The notes: a model not told the origin generated them from the sequence alone. A DNA stretch of 64,000 bases from Clostridium weizhouense (GCF_019431045.1 NZ_JAHXPT010000008.1:140828-204827); one strand, 5' to 3'; positions 33,365 to 42,250 are shown, counted from the first letter of the stretch. Numbers and translations: made by a program.

Positions 33365-33763
33365 ATGTCAAAGATTTTAAATGGTGAAAAGGTTTTATGT
33401 TCTATTAAATCGCATAAAGATATTAAAACTTCTACTATAATAGGAAGTTTTTTTGCAAATTTAGTTACAATGGGGCTTGCTGGTATGGTAACAAACAATT
33501 TTAATTTAATTCTTACTTCAGAAAATTTATATATAGAAGCTAAAGGTTATGCTACTTGGGGTGGATTACCTGAAGAAAGATATGTGGATAAAATCAATAG
33601 AAAAGATATACAGTCTTTTGACGTAAAATGCGATGGGGCTGATGAGCTTATTACAATAATTACAATAAAAAATAAAAAATTAACCTTTATTAGAAACAAT
33701 GAAAATAATAATAATCTGGCTTTAGAAATGGCTAGACTGATATCAGAGGATATAAAAAATTAA
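33365..33763 (+). CDS. small cytosolic protein with PH-like fold, unknown
   Basis: 132 residues. The order of strands (FNLILTSENLYIEAKG; RKDIQSFDVKCDG; ELITIITIKNKKLTFIRN) followed by one C-terminal helix (NNNLALEMARLISEDIKN) resembles bacterial PH-like (bPH) or YokE-like domains. A short hydrophobic stretch at residues 30-45 (SFFANLVTMGLAGMV) is too short for certain membrane insertion. Function unknown. RBS GAGGAGGT. Confidence 0.6.
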   Translation: MSKILNGEKVLCSIKSHKDIKTSTIIGSFFANLVTMGLAGMVTNNFNLILTSENLYIEAKGYATWGGLPEERYVDKINRKDIQSFDVKCDGADELITIITIKNKKLTFIRNNENNNNLALEMARLISEDIKN

Positions 33764-33787
33764 ATGAAAAAATAAATAACAAATTAG

Positions 33788-33827
33788 AATACCGTATTAT
33801 TCGAAGTGAATTTACGGTGTTTTTTTA
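33788..33827 (+). terminator. terminator with ATACCG core after the PH-like gene
   Basis: AATACCGTA (33789-33796) against TACGGTGTT, then seven T. Same core as the hairpins at 18503, 24495 and 35574. Confidence 0.75.
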
Positions 33828-33886
33828 TAATATTTTATAGTACGTAGATTTTATTTAAAATAACTCTTAAAACGAGGTGATTTAAG

Positions 33887-34005
33887 TTGGAAACTAATAT
33901 TATATTACTAGTAATATAATATTAGGAAAGACTAATTCTGTATCCATTGCAGCTTGTATAATAATAATTATAACTTTAAATAATATCATCATTAATGTTT
34001 ACTAA
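33887..34005 (+). pseudogene. remnant of a DUF441-like small membrane protein
   Basis: After a good ribosome site (CGAGGTG) a TTG codon opens METNIILLVI and hits a stop after 10 codons; one base out of phase the reading continues ILGKTNSVSIAACIIIIITLNN to a stop at 34003. Together they resemble the first two helices of DUF441 proteins. The break lies inside a 32-bp perfect palindrome (33894-33925), so a replication slip there is plausible. The rest of the gene is gone, ending before the next gene at 34102. Confidence 0.45.
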
Positions 34006-34101
34006 GTCCTAATAGAATCTAATCCAAATATAAAACCGTATTAAATGGTACAAATTTTATTATAGATGAATATGATAGTTTTGAAAGGAGATGTTTAAAG
34101 A

Positions 34102-34461
34102 ATGGGTTTAGAAATAAACGAGTGTTATAGGGATTTTCAAGCTTTCCAAGTTTTACAAGACAAATGTAAAAAATATTTATACTATCATGTTACTTTAACA
34201 ATGACAGACGGAGATACATTAGATGGAATTATTGAAAATGTAGATGGAGATTATGTTGATATATTGGTTGGCGAAGATGTAATGGAGAAAGAAAATGAAA
34301 ATGATGTACAAAGGCAATATCATGGTTATAAACGACCTAGAAGATTTAGACGTTTTAGAAGACGATCACTTCCAATTTCTAATTTAGCAGCATTATCATT
34401 ATTAGCTTATCCATATATTGCTCAACCACCATATCCATATTATCCATATTATCAATATTAA
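34102..34461 (+). CDS. small basic protein with Sm-like segment and Tyr/Pro-rich tail, possible coat protein
   Basis: 119 residues. Residues about 28-58 (YYHVTLTMTDGDTLDGIIENVDGDYVDILVGEDV) resemble the small beta-barrel seen in Bacillus spore-coat-associated proteins of DUF2642/YuzF type and Sm folds. Residues about 75-90 are strongly basic (KRPRRFRRFRRRS), and the end is PPYPYYPYYQY. Basic and tyrosine-rich tails are typical of proteins cross-linked in spore coats; this is an inference, not a recognised family. RBS AAAGGAGATG. Confidence 0.55.
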   Translation: MGLEINECYRDFQAFQVLQDKCKKYLYYHVTLTMTDGDTLDGIIENVDGDYVDILVGEDVMEKENENDVQRQYHGYKRPRRFRRFRRRSLPISNLAALSLLAYPYIAQPPYPYYPYYQY

Positions 34462-34556
34462 TTATAAGAACAATAAATGTATAATGTTAAGTTAAAAAAC
34501 ATAAGATTTAGTATAATTGGTTAATGAAATTAAAAAATAAAATATTAAAACTAATT

Positions 34557-34584
34557 AGAACCCTAGAGATAGGGTTCTTCTATA
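34557..34584 (+). terminator. short terminator after the basic protein
   Basis: AGAACCCT pairs with AGGGTTCT around AGAGAT-type loop (34557-34579), then TCTATAT. Weak T-run. The remaining 34585-34761 is AT-rich leader of the deacetylase gene. Confidence 0.5.
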
Positions 34585-34761
34585 TAATAAAAGAATTTAT
34601 AGTACTTATAAGTTTTATTATATCGGATAAAGATAATACTATATGTATTATAGATTTAATTCTCTGAATAAATTACCATAAATAAAAATTTCAAAAAAGT
34701 AAATGATAAGTAGTATGGTTCTAAAACTAATAAAAATAATTTACAATAGGAGGGAAATAAA

Positions 34762-35547
34762 TTGAAAAATAGATTTAAATATTTTTTAATGCTTGTTGTA
34801 AATTTACTTCTTATTATTTCTATATTTAGAGGAAATATCAGTAATGCTTCAGTAGCATCTAATATAGCAACTATTAATGAACTTGATTCAAATAATAATA
34901 TCAATGATTATAATGAAAAAGTAGTTTATTTAACTTTTGATGATGGTCCTAGTTGCAAAATAACAGATAAAATTCTGGATATACTAAAAGAAAATGAAGT
35001 AAAGGCAACTTTTTTTTTGATTGGAAGTCAAATTGAAGACAATGAGGATGTAGTAAAAAGAATTTATAATGAAGGACATAGTATAGGTCTTCATACTTAT
35101 ACGCATAAATTTAAGAAAGTCTATTCTAGTGAAGATAGATTTATACAAGAAATGGTTGATTGTCGTGATGAGATAAATAAAGTTATAGGGATTTCACCTA
35201 ATATAATAAGATTTCCAGGTGGAAGTCATAAACATTTAAATGATAATTTTTTAAGAAAATTACATGACAATAAATTTAAAGTCTATGATTGGAATATAGA
35301 TAATACGGATGGATTAAATCCTAAATTATCTACATATAAATTATATAAAAGAGCTATAAAGGGAAGTGATGATTTACCTAATATAATATTACTTATGCAT
35401 TGTACTGATATGCAAAAAAATACTTGTATAGCTTTACCAGAAGTAATAAAATATTATAAATCACAAGGATATGAATTTAAAACTATTACAGAAGATACAC
35501 CAGAAATGTATTTTAAAATAACTAAAAGAACTTTTAATCTTTTTTAA
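34762..35547 (+). CDS. polysaccharide deacetylase (NodB/CE4)
   Basis: 261 residues from a TTG start after GGAGGGAA. An N-terminal hydrophobic helix (residues 6-24) exports or anchors it. The five NodB motifs are present: TFDDGPS (Asp60, Asp61), H111-x3-H115 metal ligands in HTYTHK, RFPGGSH, DWNIDNTDG and ILLMHCT. It removes N-acetyl groups from peptidoglycan or another cell-surface glycan using a metal. PdaA-like enzymes act in spore-cortex synthesis and germination; PgdA-like ones give lysozyme resistance. Which applies is not decided by sequence alone. Confidence 0.9.
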   Translation: MKNRFKYFLMLVVNLLLIISIFRGNISNASVASNIATINELDSNNNINDYNEKVVYLTFDDGPSCKITDKILDILKENEVKATFFLIGSQIEDNEDVVKRIYNEGHSIGLHTYTHKFKKVYSSEDRFIQEMVDCRDEINKVIGISPNIIRFPGGSHKHLNDNFLRKLHDNKFKVYDWNIDNTDGLNPKLSTYKLYKRAIKGSDDLPNIILLMHCTDMQKNTCIALPEVIKYYKSQGYEFKTITEDTPEMYFKITKRTFNLF

Positions 35548-35573
35548 TTTTAGAAATATATAATATACATAAA

Positions 35574-35640
35574 AAAATGCCGTAGTATTCATAGCGTATT
35601 TTACAAAAAGTACATTTAATGAATATGCGGTATTTTTTTT
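35574..35640 (+). terminator. terminator with ATGCCG/CGGTAT core after the deacetylase
   Basis: AAAAAATGCCGTAGTATTC pairs with GAATATGCGGTATTTTTT (one bulge) around 30 bases, then an eight-T run. Fourth member of the shared-core terminator group. Confidence 0.75.
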
Positions 35641-35751
35641 ATAATATATTTTTAAAGAAAAATTATATATGAAACTTTAAGTTAATATTATCAATAATTT
35701 ATAAATATATTATTAGTATATTTATAAATTAATGTTAGGGGGAATGTTCTT

Positions 35752-35877
35752 ATGGGCGGAATGATGTATTTAGGACAAGTTTTTCTATTAATTCCTTTGA
35801 TTTTAAGTGGATTAGGAATTTATGCACTTATTTTATTGATTAAAGCATTAAAGATTTATATTGATAAAAATTCTTAG
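35752..35877 (+). CDS. 41-residue single-helix membrane protein
   Basis: Short gene with TTAGGGGG nine bases before its ATG, and its own hairpin terminator 6 bases after the stop. The product, MGGMMYLGQVFLLIPLILSG then LGIYALILLIKALKIYIDKNS, is one long hydrophobic helix with a short basic tail. Spacing, ribosome site and terminator make it a real small gene. Function unknown: small membrane regulators, toxins and spore proteins all look like this. An out-of-frame ATG at 35743 stops within seven codons. Confidence 0.7.
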   Translation: MGGMMYLGQVFLLIPLILSGLGIYALILLIKALKIYIDKNS

Positions 35878-35882
35878 AATAT

Positions 35883-35922
35883 AAAAATAGCATTAATTGT
35901 ATACATTAATGTTATTTTTAAG
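35883..35922 (+). terminator. terminator of the 41-residue gene
   Basis: AAAAATAGCATTAAT (35883-35897) pairs with ATTAATGTTATTTTT (35905-35919), one G-U, ending in T-run. Confidence 0.85.
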
Positions 35923-35998
35923 TATTTAAAATGATTTTTGCATATTTATGCTATACTTAACTTATAAATATAATTTATGTTAGGAGTGCTTGGGTTTT

Positions 35999-36478
35999 AT
36001 GAAATATCCAATAGATGTGAAAAAATTTCAAGATACTATTTACAATATTGCAGGAGTTACTTCCGTTGAAAGTGGAGTTTGTGATTTGCAAGATGTAGAT
36101 TCTGAATTATTATTAACTGTAGATTATGCACATTTACCAATTACAACTCTTTTGAGAACAAATGGTGGAAAGGAAAATGAACTTCTTGCTCAATTTAGAT
36201 TTACAATTGAACGATCAAAAGAAGGGTTAGAAGCATTAGAATTTATATCTTGGTTTATTAGAGATTGTTCAAGAAATAAAGTAAAAATACAACTAACACC
36301 GTTTGCTTTAGTTCCACAAACACCTAATGGAAAACAACTTAGAAATACATTAAGATTTCATATTGATTTATTTGTAGATAATGTTTATGATTCTTTAGAT
36401 CCAGTTTTAGAGGAAATAAGAGAACTTAATAAAGCATTAACTATGTTAATAAAATTATATAATATTAAAGTTAAATAA
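35999..36478 (+). CDS. unknown cytosolic protein
   Basis: 159 residues, no signal or membrane segment, no motif I recognise. It begins MKYPIDVKKFQDTIYNIAG; a middle part reads DYAHLPITTLLRTNGG; the second half is helical with EVFISWF-like LEFISWFIRDC and ends VLEEIRELNKALTMLIKLYN. The start is uncertain: the ribosome site TAGGAG is 12 bases before this ATG, but only 3-4 before an in-frame TTG at 35990. It is 25 bp ahead of the FliB-like gene and probably co-transcribed with it. Confidence 0.65.
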   Translation: MKYPIDVKKFQDTIYNIAGVTSVESGVCDLQDVDSELLLTVDYAHLPITTLLRTNGGKENELLAQFRFTIERSKEGLEALEFISWFIRDCSRNKVKIQLTPFALVPQTPNGKQLRNTLRFHIDLFVDNVYDSLDPVLEEIRELNKALTMLIKLYNIKVK

Positions 36479-36502
36479 TAAATTTAGATAAGGAATGAAA
36501 CA

Positions 36503-37726
36503 ATGGGAAAAAAGATAAAGATGAGATATCCTATATATCTTAAAGATTTTAAATGTATAGGGGGAGAATGTGAGGATACATGCTGTGTTGGCTGGGATGT
36601 AGATATTGATAAAATCACATTCAAACAATATTATAAAGTTCAAGATAAAGAAATGAAAAAGCTATTCCAAAAAAATGCTTATAATAATGAGTATTATTAT
36701 AGTGAGGATGTAGACTATGGAAAAATGAAATTAAAGAAGGGAAAGGTATGTCCTTTTTTAGATGAAAATAAGTATTGTATAATTTATTCTAAGTTAGGAG
36801 AAGAGTATCTTTCAAATGTTTGTACATCTTTTCCTAGGATAACAAACAAAATTAATGGATATTATGAAATGTCTCTTGATGTAGCTTGTCCAGAAGCTGC
36901 TAGGATTCTTTTATTAAGGAAAGAGGGAATTGGATTTAAAGAGAGCGAAGAAACTTTAGGTAAACATATTTTATCAAGTTGTATTGATACTAATTATAAA
37001 GAATTCAGAGATTCACCAGTAAGATATTTAAAAGAAATTAGAGATTTTAGTATTAAGATAATAAAAAGTAGAGAGTTTGATTTAAGTGAAAGACTTTTTA
37101 TATTAGGTGATTTTTTAGAAAAATTAGAAGAAAAATTTAGTTGTAATTATAAAGAAATAATTAAATTTATTAATGGATATAAAATCAGTTTAAGTGATAA
37201 TTCATATAAAAAAGATGAAAAAAATTATACTTTTGAAGTATCTTTCTTTAAGAAAATGATTGATGATTTAAACGTATTTAAAGAGGTTGATAGTAATTTT
37301 TTTAAAGAATATACCAAAGAGATTATAGAAGGATTTAATATTAGTAAAGAAAATACTATAAGTACATATTCAGAAAGATATAAAAAAGGCTTTAATCTTT
37401 ATTATAAAGAGTTTATAGAGAATAATAGTTATATTTTTGAGAATTATTTAGTTAATTTTATTTACAAAAATCTATTTCCTTTTTCAGAAACAGAATCAGT
37501 ATTTGATGGGTATATTATGCTTCTAATTAGATATTCATTTATTAGATTTTATTTAATAGGAATATTCTTATTTAATAAGGAAACTTATTCTCCAGATAGT
37601 GTTGCAAGATTTATACAAGTTTTTTCTAAAACAATAGAACACCATAAAACATATTTAGTTGATGTATTGGAGTACGTAAAAGAAAATAACTTAGATAATA
37701 TGGAATTTGGTAAGAAGATTTTATAA
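36503..37726 (+). CDS. fliB: FliB-like flagellin lysine-N-methylase family protein
   Basis: 407 residues. The conserved N-terminus MRYPIYLKDFKCIGGECEDTCC-like region carries Cys-x4-Cys-x3-CysCys, then CPFLDENKYCIIY and CTSFPR, the cysteine set of the FliB/YkgJ group (probable Fe-S cluster). FliB methylates lysines of flagellin in Salmonella. No flagellar genes are nearby and clostridia carry several paralogues, so the real substrate is open. The C-terminal 250 residues are mostly helical. Confidence 0.75.
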   Translation: MGKKIKMRYPIYLKDFKCIGGECEDTCCVGWDVDIDKITFKQYYKVQDKEMKKLFQKNAYNNEYYYSEDVDYGKMKLKKGKVCPFLDENKYCIIYSKLGEEYLSNVCTSFPRITNKINGYYEMSLDVACPEAARILLLRKEGIGFKESEETLGKHILSSCIDTNYKEFRDSPVRYLKEIRDFSIKIIKSREFDLSERLFILGDFLEKLEEKFSCNYKEIIKFINGYKISLSDNSYKKDEKNYTFEVSFFKKMIDDLNVFKEVDSNFFKEYTKEIIEGFNISKENTISTYSERYKKGFNLYYKEFIENNSYIFENYLVNFIYKNLFPFSETESVFDGYIMLLIRYSFIRFYLIGIFLFNKETYSPDSVARFIQVFSKTIEHHKTYLVDVLEYVKENNLDNMEFGKKIL

Positions 37727-37779
37727 AAATAGTGTTGTATTTAAATTTTAAATAAAGACTAAAATATTAGTAATTAAAG

Positions 37780-37830
37780 TGAACCTTATATGATAGATAG
37801 TTTAAGTGTCTATTATATAAGGTTCATTTT
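37780..37830 (+). terminator. terminator after the FliB-like gene
   Basis: 20-bp stem (37780-37799 with 37807-37826, two G-U pairs), then TTTT. Confidence 0.85.
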
Positions 37831-38169
37831 AGCGCTCAGAAAACTATCTGTTCAATTGGATATCATGATTTTTAAGAGAGATTTTAAAATAAAGTTGATA
37901 TTGTATGATAATGTAAAGTGATATTGAAATTTCTTTCAAAATACAGTAATTAGATTATCCATACAGTAAATGTATTTTAGATAGAATTATTAAAAATTAT
38001 AAACTTGATATATGATATTAAGAGAGTTTATAAATAGCAATAAATAATAAATGCTTATGGAATATCCTTAAGCATTTATTGTTTTGGATTAAAATAAAAT
38101 ATTATTGTGAAATTATGGTAGATATAAAAGTGTTTTAATGATATATTTAAAAACAAGGAGGAGGAAGTT
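37831..38169. other. gene-free stretch with an orphan terminator
   Basis: No open frame with ribosome site is seen. A second hairpin at 38046-38080 (AATAAATGCTTA with TAAGCATTTATT, then GTTTTG) is a good terminator with no gene directly before it, perhaps of a lost gene or small RNA. The leader of the DUF218 gene follows. Confidence 0.4.
38046..38086 (+). terminator. orphan terminator
   Basis: Perfect 12-bp stem around 11 bases, then GTTTTGG. 320 bp after the last stop codon, so it ends some other transcript. Confidence 0.65.
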
Positions 38170-38928
38170 TTGAGAAAAAATAATGATTTGATTTTAGGAA
38201 TAATATTAGTTATATATATATTAGCAATAAATTTATTAAGCTCTACTAAAATAGCTTTTAGCATTCCAATTGTATTTGTTGGACTAGCACTTATTGTATT
38301 CCATTGTACAAAAAAGAGATTAAGACAAATTAAAGTTTATAAAAAAATAGTTGAATTTTTCAAAGTAATGATATGTATCGGTTTAATAGGTTTTATTGGA
38401 ATTGAAGCAATTATAATAGCATATCCTAAAAATAAAAAAGAAAATTCAGATTATATTTTGATATTAGGTGCTGGATTGACTAATGGAAAAACTCCAAATT
38501 TAATACTTCAAGGAAGATTAAATGCAGCTTTAAAATGTATTGACGAATATGATAATACGGGATATATAGTTGTATCAGGGGGAAAGGGAGATGATGAACA
38601 TATATCAGAAGCTGTAGCTATGAGTACTTATTTAATTGATAAAGGTATTCCAAAAGAGAGAATAATAATTGAAGATCAATCTAGAAATACTAATGAAAAT
38701 TTTAAATATTCTAAAGAAAAGATTGAAGAACATAGTGGTAAATTTTTAGATCAAGTTAGTGTTAAAATAGTAACAACAGATTTTCATGCCTTTAGAAGTA
38801 GTATTTTAGCAAAGAAAAATGGATATGAGAATTTTGGAAATTATTCAAGTAATACAGTGTGGCATCTGATTCCAGTAATGTATACGAGAGAAGCATTTGG
38901 CGTTGTTAAAAGCATATTATTTGATTAA
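38170..38928 (+). CDS. DUF218/YdcF-family membrane protein
   Basis: 252 residues from a TTG start after AAGGAGGAGG. Two or three N-terminal hydrophobic helices (residues 9-26, 31-46, 60-85), then the DUF218 domain: YILILGAGLTNGKTPNLILQGRLN, VVSGGKGDDEHISEAVAMSTYLIDKGIP, IEDQSRNTNENFKYS, VTTDFHAFRSSILAKKNGY. Relatives (SanA, ElyC) act in envelope integrity or polyprenyl-carrier metabolism; YdcF binds SAM. Ends in an unusual hydrophobic tail containing REAFGVVKSILFD. Confidence 0.88.
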   Translation: MRKNNDLILGIILVIYILAINLLSSTKIAFSIPIVFVGLALIVFHCTKKRLRQIKVYKKIVEFFKVMICIGLIGFIGIEAIIIAYPKNKKENSDYILILGAGLTNGKTPNLILQGRLNAALKCIDEYDNTGYIVVSGGKGDDEHISEAVAMSTYLIDKGIPKERIIIEDQSRNTNENFKYSKEKIEEHSGKFLDQVSVKIVTTDFHAFRSSILAKKNGYENFGNYSSNTVWHLIPVMYTREAFGVVKSILFD

Positions 38929-38982
38929 TAAATTAGTAATGGATAAATATTTTTATTGTTATATTAACACTATTAAATTAGA

Positions 38983-39028
38983 AAGGACTATATAAAAATA
39001 ATTTTGATATTTTTATATAGTCCTTATA
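38983..39028. terminator. bidirectional terminator between convergent genes
   Basis: 17-bp perfect stem (38983-38999 with 39009-39025). Lies between the DUF218 gene and the peptide transporter, which end toward it. Confidence 0.85.
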
Positions 39029-39033
39029 CAGTA

Positions 39034-40440
39034 TTATTCCATCATCTTTACTAATTTCTTATTTAAAGCTAATAATATTAATCCTATAATAATTGAAATC
39101 GCAGCTATTCCAGCAAAGATTTCTAAGTGGCCTAAAGTTTCAGTGTATGCAGCAACAATTCCTGCTATTTCATTAGCAACAAACTGACTACATAACCATA
39201 CACCCATTAGGAATGAAGCAAGTTTAGCTGGTGCTAATGAACTTACCATAGAAAGTCCTACAGGTGATAAACAAAGTTCTCCCATAGTATGAAGATAATA
39301 AGCACCTACTAACCATAACATATTGGCTTTTACGGCAGTATCAGATACGTTTCCGCCTCTTTGCATAACGGCACATACCATTAATAAGAAACCAATACCT
39401 AACATAATCATACCTAGGGCCATTTTTGTAGGAATACTTAAGTCCCCTTTTTCTCTACATGCTAATTTAATCCATAATTTTGATACAGGTATTCCAAACA
39501 ATACTATAAAAAATGGATTTAGTGATTGGAACCATGAAACTGGAACTTCCCATCCACCAATGCTTCTATTTATATACTCTTGAGTATAAACAGTAAGTGA
39601 ACTTCCAGCTTGTTCAAAGCCTGTCCAGAAAACTATAACAAAAGCAGTTAATATACATATAACAATTGTTCTATTTTTTTCTTGTTTAGTTAAAGGTTTA
39701 TTTTCAGACTTTTTATTTTTACTATTTTTATTTACACCTATTGCTGTTTTACCAATATCTCCAAGATATTTATCTGATAATGAGTTAAATAGTATTTGTC
39801 CTAAAACCATACCAATACCAGCGGCTAAGAAACCATATCTAAATCCATAATGCATAATTTCACCAGCCTGTTTTGTTGCCATTATATTTTCAGCTAAAGT
39901 ACCACATATAAGAGGAGCTAAGAATGATCCAACATTTATTCCCATATAGAAAATAGTAAAAGCAGCATCTTTTCTTTTATCACCTTCAGGATATAAGTGT
40001 CCAACTAGTGTTGAAATATTTGGCTTAAAGAAACCATTACCAAGTATAAGTAAGGCTAGTCCTATATATAAAGTTGTCATACTTTGATTTGAAAATAATG
40101 TAAATTGACCCAAGGCTATTATTATTCCACCAATAGTAATAGCTTTTCTTTGACCTATATATCTATCAGAAATATATCCTCCAGCTATTGGAGTAAGATA
40201 TACAAGTGCTGTAAATGAACCGTACATGTGTAATGCTGATGCTTTATCAACACCAAGACCACCCCTTATAAATTCTGTAGTTAAATACATTACAAGTAGG
40301 GCTCTCATACCATAATAACTAAATCTTTCCCACATTTCAGTAAAAAATAATAGATATAATCCTGGTGGGTGTTTTAGTTTGAATGTTTTGTTTTCTGAAA
40401 CTTCATTCATCATCCCGTCGCTTGTCTGTTTAAGTTCCAT
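39034..40440 (-). CDS. POT-family proton-dependent oligopeptide transporter
   Basis: 468 residues, about 12-14 membrane helices. POT signatures are present: PGLYLLFFTEMWERFSYYGMRALLVMYL, including the ExxERFxYYG proton-site motif (Glu, Glu, Arg), and GGYISDRYIGQRKAITIGG, then FTIFYMGINVGSFLAPL. It imports di- and tripeptides with H+. A Lys/Asn-rich cytosolic loop (KNSKNKKSENKPLTKQEK) lies in the middle. Its promoter region carries an exact Spo0A box at 40501. Confidence 0.93.
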   Translation of the reverse strand: MELKQTSDGMMNEVSENKTFKLKHPPGLYLLFFTEMWERFSYYGMRALLVMYLTTEFIRGGLGVDKASALHMYGSFTALVYLTPIAGGYISDRYIGQRKAITIGGIIIALGQFTLFSNQSMTTLYIGLALLILGNGFFKPNISTLVGHLYPEGDKRKDAAFTIFYMGINVGSFLAPLICGTLAENIMATKQAGEIMHYGFRYGFLAAGIGMVLGQILFNSLSDKYLGDIGKTAIGVNKNSKNKKSENKPLTKQEKNRTIVICILTAFVIVFWTGFEQAGSSLTVYTQEYINRSIGGWEVPVSWFQSLNPFFIVLFGIPVSKLWIKLACREKGDLSIPTKMALGMIMLGIGFLLMVCAVMQRGGNVSDTAVKANMLWLVGAYYLHTMGELCLSPVGLSMVSSLAPAKLASFLMGVWLCSQFVANEIAGIVAAYTETLGHLEIFAGIAAISIIIGLILLALNKKLVKMME

Positions 40441-41249
40441 AATTAACCTCTTCTTTCATTTGTTTTTTGTAACATTATAATTTTACCAATTAATTAGAGA
40501 TTCGACAAGTGCAAAATTGAATTTTTATGAAAATAAAAATTGCATTTTTATGAAAATATAAATAATTTTTTTGGGTTTTATCATGAAGATTTATACATAT
40601 ATAAAATTTAATCAAGTGAAAAATAGATAATCAGATAAAAAAACACATATTTATTTTATAATTATTCATTTTATACCAATAGGCAATATGCAAGAATGAA
40701 ATATTTTTCTTGCATTTTTTACTTTGGTTTAAATTTTATATAGATTTTAAAGTACATTTTTGGTAAGAGATGATCTAATAGGGAAAGAGAGGGATTTGTT
40801 AATATTACAAGAGTTACATAATGATTATTATTAAAGTATAATTATGTGAATTATACTATATATTTTGAATAAATAACCATATATAGTTTCAATATAATAA
40901 AAAAATGTTTAGAAAAATTATAAATTAATTAATTATTGAACTATATAATATTATTTATTTATAAAGAATTCACATTTTATATCTAATTAAAAATAGAAAA
41001 TAGATCTATATATAGATAGTTATGGAATAAAACACTATGTTTATAAATAATCTATAATAAGAAACATTCTATAATATAAGTATTTTATAGATAAAAATAA
41101 ACTATTTCACAAACCTTTATAAGTTAAGGTTAGAAATTTAGATTTAGAAACATCAAATAAAATAATATATCCAATAGATAAGCATACTGCTAGATTGTTT
41201 TTTTTGATGTGCCTTATATAGAATGTTATTTTAGGAGGTAAGATGTGTT
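40441..41249. other. 809-bp gene-free stretch
   Basis: The left part (40441-40560) is the peptide-transporter promoter: on the minus strand the Spo0A box, then TATAAT (about 40476-40481), then the ribosome site. Two partly repeated TTTTTATGAAAATA blocks lie at about 40524-40562. From 40560 to 41230 nothing gene-like is seen: very AT-rich with a possible promoter for the downstream membrane protein at its right end. Confidence 0.5.
40501..40507 (-). promoter_or_regulatory. exact Spo0A box upstream of the peptide transporter
   Basis: TTCGACA on the plus strand is TGTCGAA, the consensus Spo0A binding sequence, on the transporter's strand. It lies 61 bases before the start codon and 20 before TATAAT on the same strand, so it falls in the -35 region. 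A 7-base match could be chance, but none lies before adc or ald. Confidence 0.5.
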
Positions 41250-42185
41250 ATGGGATTTTTATATGAAACAACAAATTTTACTGGATGGGGAATTTGGTTT
41301 TTTGTTTTATTTGCTTTAATGGCATTTAATGAATTTGGACGTTCTACTAAATGGGGAGGAATTATACTTTTTTTGATTATTCCTATAATGTTAACTATTT
41401 TTGTTTGGCCAATCACTGCAGCACCAGGAAATGAATATGGTACAGGCAATTGGTTTAATTGGGTAAAAACTTATTCTGCAATTGCTGGGTGTCTTGGATT
41501 TATGGTTCTTAGATATAATCCATCACTTACTAAAAAAAAGTGGCTATTGTATTTTCCACCTTTTATTTTAGCACTTAATATATTTGAAGCATCTATTCGC
41601 GATTTTCAATGCTTCACATATGGTGCATGGAATGGAGAATATATAAATAATCTTTGGGTAATGTCAGGGCCTTGGAATATTATGAATGGTGTAGCTGGAC
41701 TACTTAATATTATCACTATCTGTGGATGGTGTGGTATTTTTGTTTCTAAAGATAAAACAAAAGATATGATATGGCCTGATATGATATGGCCTTGGATTAT
41801 AGCTTATGATCTATGGAATTTTGCTTATACATACAATTGTATAGCAGATCATTCATTTTACTGTGGATTAGCATTATTATTTTCATGTACTATACCTGCT
41901 TTCTTTATCAAAAAGGGGGCATGGTTACAACATCGTGCACAAACTCTTGCTTTGTGGATTATGTTTGTTATGACAGTACCATCATTTGCAGATAGAATAG
42001 CACCAGTGCCTACTACTCATAATTCAATAGCATTTTTTATTGTAAGTTTTTTATCATTAAGTGCAAATATTATATTAGCAGTTTATCAGTTTAATAAGAT
42101 TCATAAAAATAAACTTAATCTATTAAAAGATGAAATATTTGTAGAAACAACAGCTTATAAGAAAGTCATTAAAGAAAATAAATAA
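41250..42185 (+). CDS. tryptophan-rich multi-pass membrane protein (DUF5692-like)
   Basis: 311 residues with eight or so membrane helices and many tryptophans (WGIWFFVLFALMAFNEFGR; YDLWNFAYTYNC; WLQHRAQTLALWIMFVMTVPSFADR). It resembles DUF5692 membrane proteins of unknown function; I cannot verify that by search. Residues 172-181 repeat DMIWP twice from a 15-bp exact tandem copy (41763-41792). The start at 41250 is 11 bases after AGGAGG; an out-of-frame ATG at 41243 stops quickly. It stands alone: an 809-bp gap on one side and a terminator on the other. Confidence 0.65.
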   Translation: MGFLYETTNFTGWGIWFFVLFALMAFNEFGRSTKWGGIILFLIIPIMLTIFVWPITAAPGNEYGTGNWFNWVKTYSAIAGCLGFMVLRYNPSLTKKKWLLYFPPFILALNIFEASIRDFQCFTYGAWNGEYINNLWVMSGPWNIMNGVAGLLNIITICGWCGIFVSKDKTKDMIWPDMIWPWIIAYDLWNFAYTYNCIADHSFYCGLALLFSCTIPAFFIKKGAWLQHRAQTLALWIMFVMTVPSFADRIAPVPTTHNSIAFFIVSFLSLSANIILAVYQFNKIHKNKLNLLKDEIFVETTAYKKVIKENK

Positions 42186-42250
42186 TTTCCTATTTTTTAT
42201 TATTAGTTTCACATCTGTTTTATTTTTAATTAGTTTATTGTACAAAAAAA

